Of a stretch of DNA of 26,038 nucleotides, positions 24,160-26,038 are shown piece by piece. The position numbers and the translations under genes are program-made. Position 1 is the stretch's first letter; each line of letters begins with the position of its first letter. This DNA is from an uncultured Polyangiaceae bacterium (GTDB lineage Bacteria; Myxococcota_A; Polyangia; Polyangiales; Houyiibacteriaceae). A model generated the notes under the pieces. It made no database searches and was not told where the DNA came from. It worked only from the letters and a program-made list of their open reading frames with translations. The stretch lies in assembly GCA_947259605.1 (NCBI GenBank), contig CAMYMX010000002.1:1-26038 (forward strand), read 5' to 3'.

Positions 24160-25628
24160 GCAATCGATTGACCCGCAGGCGCTTTGTGCGGGTGACGGGA
24201 GGCGCCGCCGTCGTAGGGTCGATCGGAGCTCCGGGTTTGGTGCGGGCTGCCGCAGCCGACGAAGCAGGGTTCGCGACGCCGCATGTGAACGTGGTCGTGA
24301 TCGGCGCAGGGCTCTCGGGGCTGATGGCAGGGCGCGAGCTCCAGAAGCGGGGCGTCGATTCGTTCATCGTGCTCGAGGCGCGAGAGCGCGTCGGCGGACG
24401 CACCCTCAACATGCCCATCGGCGGCGGGCACATCGTGGAGGTCGGTGGGGAATGGATCGGCCCCGGTCAAAACGCCATTGCCACCCTAATCGACGAGCTT
24501 GGAATCGGCGCCTTCGATCACTACTACGACGGCGACACGACCTATGACATCGAGGGCCGCATATCTCGCGGGCTTCTGCCGGACGTGAGCCTTTCCGAAG
24601 CGGTCGATTTCGGCAGAGTCGCCTGGCAGCTCGATCGTCTTGCCAAAAAGATGCCGGTCGGCGAGCCCTGGCGCATGCCCGACGCTGCGGCGCTCGACCA
24701 GGCCACCCTGGGGAACTGGCTCCGCGAGCACGCTTCGACGAGCTTCACGCCGTCGGTGTTTCGCTTGATCAGCCGTGCGGTCTGGTCGGGCTACCCCGAG
24801 CGCATCTCGTTGCTCTGGGTCTTGCACTATCTGCGTTCGGCAGGAGGCCTGTTGCCGGTGATCCTCAACGACGGCGGGGCTCAGGATCAGCGCATCGAAG
24901 GAGGCTCGCAGGTCATCTCGGAGCGCATGGCGTCCGACCTCGGCGATCGGGTTCTTCTCGGGAGCCCCGTCCTTCGCATCGAGGATCGCGCTCCCAAGCG
25001 CATGCGGGTGGTCACTGCAAGCGAGACCTTCACCGCCGACCGTGTCATCGTCGCCATGGCGCCCGCGGACACCGCACGGATCGAGTTTTTACCGGCCCTG
25101 CCCAAACCGCGCCGGGACCTGGTCTCGGGCTGGGCGCGCCTTCCGCGCCTTCCATTGGTCAAAGCCGCCATGTTGTACGAGCGTCCGTTCTGGCGAGCAG
25201 ACGGCCGGAACGGCGCGATGCAAAGCGACCGCAGCCCTATCCAGCTCGTGTTCGACAACTCGCCCGAAGACGCATCGATGGGCGTGCTCAGCTGCTTCCT
25301 TTCGGTCGTCGAGTGTCCGCACCTCGCCGACCGCAAACTGCGCGAGGAGGGTTTGAAAGAAGAGCTCGCGCGCTACTTCGGGCCGAAGGCGCTCGACGCA
25401 ACCGGCTACGTCGAAAAGGACTGGGCGGCCGACCCCTGGAGCACAGGCTGCATCACTCCCTTGACCCCCGGGGTGCTCACCGCGGCGGGCGAGCACCTTC
25501 GCAAGCCGAGCGGCCGCATCTTTTGGGCGGGCACCGAAAGCGCCAAGCGCTGGTGCGGGTACATGGACGGCGCCATCTCCGCGGGTGCGCGCGCGGCTGG
25601 TGAAGCGTACGCGTCGCTGAAGGGCTAG
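24156..25628 (+). CDS. Tat-exported flavin-containing amine oxidase/dehydrogenase
   Basis: 490 residues. A twin-arginine signal, T-R-R-R-F-V-R-V with a hydrophobic stretch to residue 30, is followed by the FAD motif V-V-V-I-G-A-G-L-S-G-L at 46-56 and E-A-R-E-R-V-G-G-R-T-L. The substrate-side signature E-V-G-G-E-W-I-G-P-G-Q-N follows. The C-terminal FAD block is F-W-A-G-T-E-S-A and W-C-G-Y-M-D-G-A-I-S-A-G. This is the monoamine oxidase/NicA2-like family. Since the enzyme is exported folded with FAD, and its gene is translationally coupled to a diheme cytochrome c, electron transfer to the cytochrome rather than to oxygen is likely. Substrate amine unknown. The longer open frame upstream (from 23655) is only a shadow of the cytochrome gene. 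Confidence 0.94.
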   Translation: MSNRLTRRRFVRVTGGAAVVGSIGAPGLVRAAAADEAGFATPHVNVVVIGAGLSGLMAGRELQKRGVDSFIVLEARERVGGRTLNMPIGGGHIVEVGGEWIGPGQNAIATLIDELGIGAFDHYYDGDTTYDIEGRISRGLLPDVSLSEAVDFGRVAWQLDRLAKKMPVGEPWRMPDAAALDQATLGNWLREHASTSFTPSVFRLISRAVWSGYPERISLLWVLHYLRSAGGLLPVILNDGGAQDQRIEGGSQVISERMASDLGDRVLLGSPVLRIEDRAPKRMRVVTASETFTADRVIVAMAPADTARIEFLPALPKPRRDLVSGWARLPRLPLVKAAMLYERPFWRADGRNGAMQSDRSPIQLVFDNSPEDASMGVLSCFLSVVECPHLADRKLREEGLKEELARYFGPKALDATGYVEKDWAADPWSTGCITPLTPGVLTAAGEHLRKPSGRIFWAGTESAKRWCGYMDGAISAGARAAGEAYASLKG

Positions 25629-25633
25629 CGCCC

Positions 25634-26038
25634 TCAGATTGCGCTGAGGATCCAGCGTCGGCTGTCGACCGGGTCGATCACCGCATCGATCTCGAAGTGT
25701 GCCGCCATGTTGACGGCTTTTCCGCGCTCGTAGAGCCCATCCACCATTTGCTGGAACACCGTTTCGCGCGCCTCGGCGTCTTCGATCGCCGCCAGCTCTT
25801 TGCGAAAGCCAAGCTTCACCGCCCCTTCGAGGCCCATGCCTCCGAACTCGCCGGTCGGCCAGGAGATCGTGAACGCGGGCGCTTTGAAGCTCCCGCCTGC
25901 CATCGACTGCGCGCCGAGCCCATAGCCCTTGCGCAAGACGATCGTGCAAAAGGGAACCTCGAGGGCGGCGCTCGTCGTGAAGAGCTTGGCGGCGCGTTTC
26001 ACGAGCCCCGTCTCTTCGGCGTCGGGCCCCACCATGAA
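25634..26038 (-). CDS. acyl-CoA carboxylase carboxyltransferase, 3' part
   Basis: The last 134 residues of a biotin-dependent carboxyltransferase; the frame runs off the right edge. It contains G-P-x-A-E-x-T-G-L-V, F-C-T-I-V-L-R-K-G-Y-G-L-G-A-Q-S-M-A-G-G-S, F-T-I-S-W-P-T-G-E-F-G-G-M-G-L-E-G-A-V-K-L-G and V-I-D-P-V-D-S-R-R-W-I. The L-R-K-G-Y-G-L-G-A-x-x-M and P-x-G-E-F-G-x-M-G blocks form the acyl-CoA and carboxybiotin pocket of the C-terminal crotonase-like half. Which acyl-CoA is carboxylated cannot be decided from this part; propionyl-, methylcrotonyl- or other medium-chain types are possible. It is convergent with the amine oxidase, 5 bases apart. Confidence 0.92.
   Translation of the reverse strand, partial: FMVGPDAEETGLVKRAAKLFTTSAALEVPFCTIVLRKGYGLGAQSMAGGSFKAPAFTISWPTGEFGGMGLEGAVKLGFRKELAAIEDAEARETVFQQMVDGLYERGKAVNMAAHFEIDAVIDPVDSRRWILSAI

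Overview
The window reads as chromosomal DNA of a GC-rich bacterium, most likely a member of the Myxococcota or a related deltaproteobacterial lineage. The clues are two surface lipoproteins with a Gly-rich linker straight after the lipidated cysteine, one carrying eight Cys-rich repeats of the C-G-D-G...C-D-D-G-N...G-C type around a fibro-slime-like domain and the other a C-D-G-containing metal-binding-type tail. A DHCR24-like flavoprotein, a monomeric NADP isocitrate dehydrogenase, a eukaryote-like GlnRS and several TetR regulators fit the same picture. This placement is inference. I see no rRNA, tRNA, CRISPR array, transposase or phage gene.

Layout. 1-1528: the end of a dsRBD-fold protein, a decayed stretch, and a TetR regulator divergent from an SRPBCC protein, with two matching operator-like palindromes between them. 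1616-3474: lipoprotein, DUF4404 protein, acyl-CoA thioesterase and 1-Cys peroxiredoxin. 3604-4468: a decay island. An ECF sigma factor of the long C-terminally extended kind has lost its start and its middle, and the neighbouring glyoxalase-like (VOC) gene has lost its middle and changed frame, yet a promoter resembling that of the ECF42 group still sits in front of the VOC gene. 4540-9844: lipoprotein, GMC oxidoreductase, DUF1304 membrane protein, icd. 9881-12432: DHCR24-like flavoprotein convergent with a fatty acid desaturase. 12631-15955: polysaccharide flippase and the Cys-rich fibro-slime lipoprotein. 15993-16694: a sensor kinase cut off exactly where its kinase core should begin.

17049-19531: DHH phosphoesterase, then a TetR regulator divergent from a small lipoprotein containing an exact 25-residue Trp-centred repeat. 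The intergenic space holds two fully overlapping promoters whose -10 boxes both lie inside one perfect palindrome. This is the most self-contained candidate for an undescribed regulated system. 19562-20813: a coupled minus-strand operon of membrane rhodanese, zinc-ribbon membrane protein and a DsbA-fold protein with an incomplete active site. 20920-26038: glnS, enoyl-CoA hydratase, a coupled diheme cytochrome c and Tat-exported flavin amine oxidase pair (probably an amine dehydrogenase that passes electrons to cytochrome c), and the end of an acyl-CoA carboxylase carboxyltransferase.

Overall the region is lipid, redox and envelope housekeeping mixed with small local regulons and three degraded signalling or stress genes.
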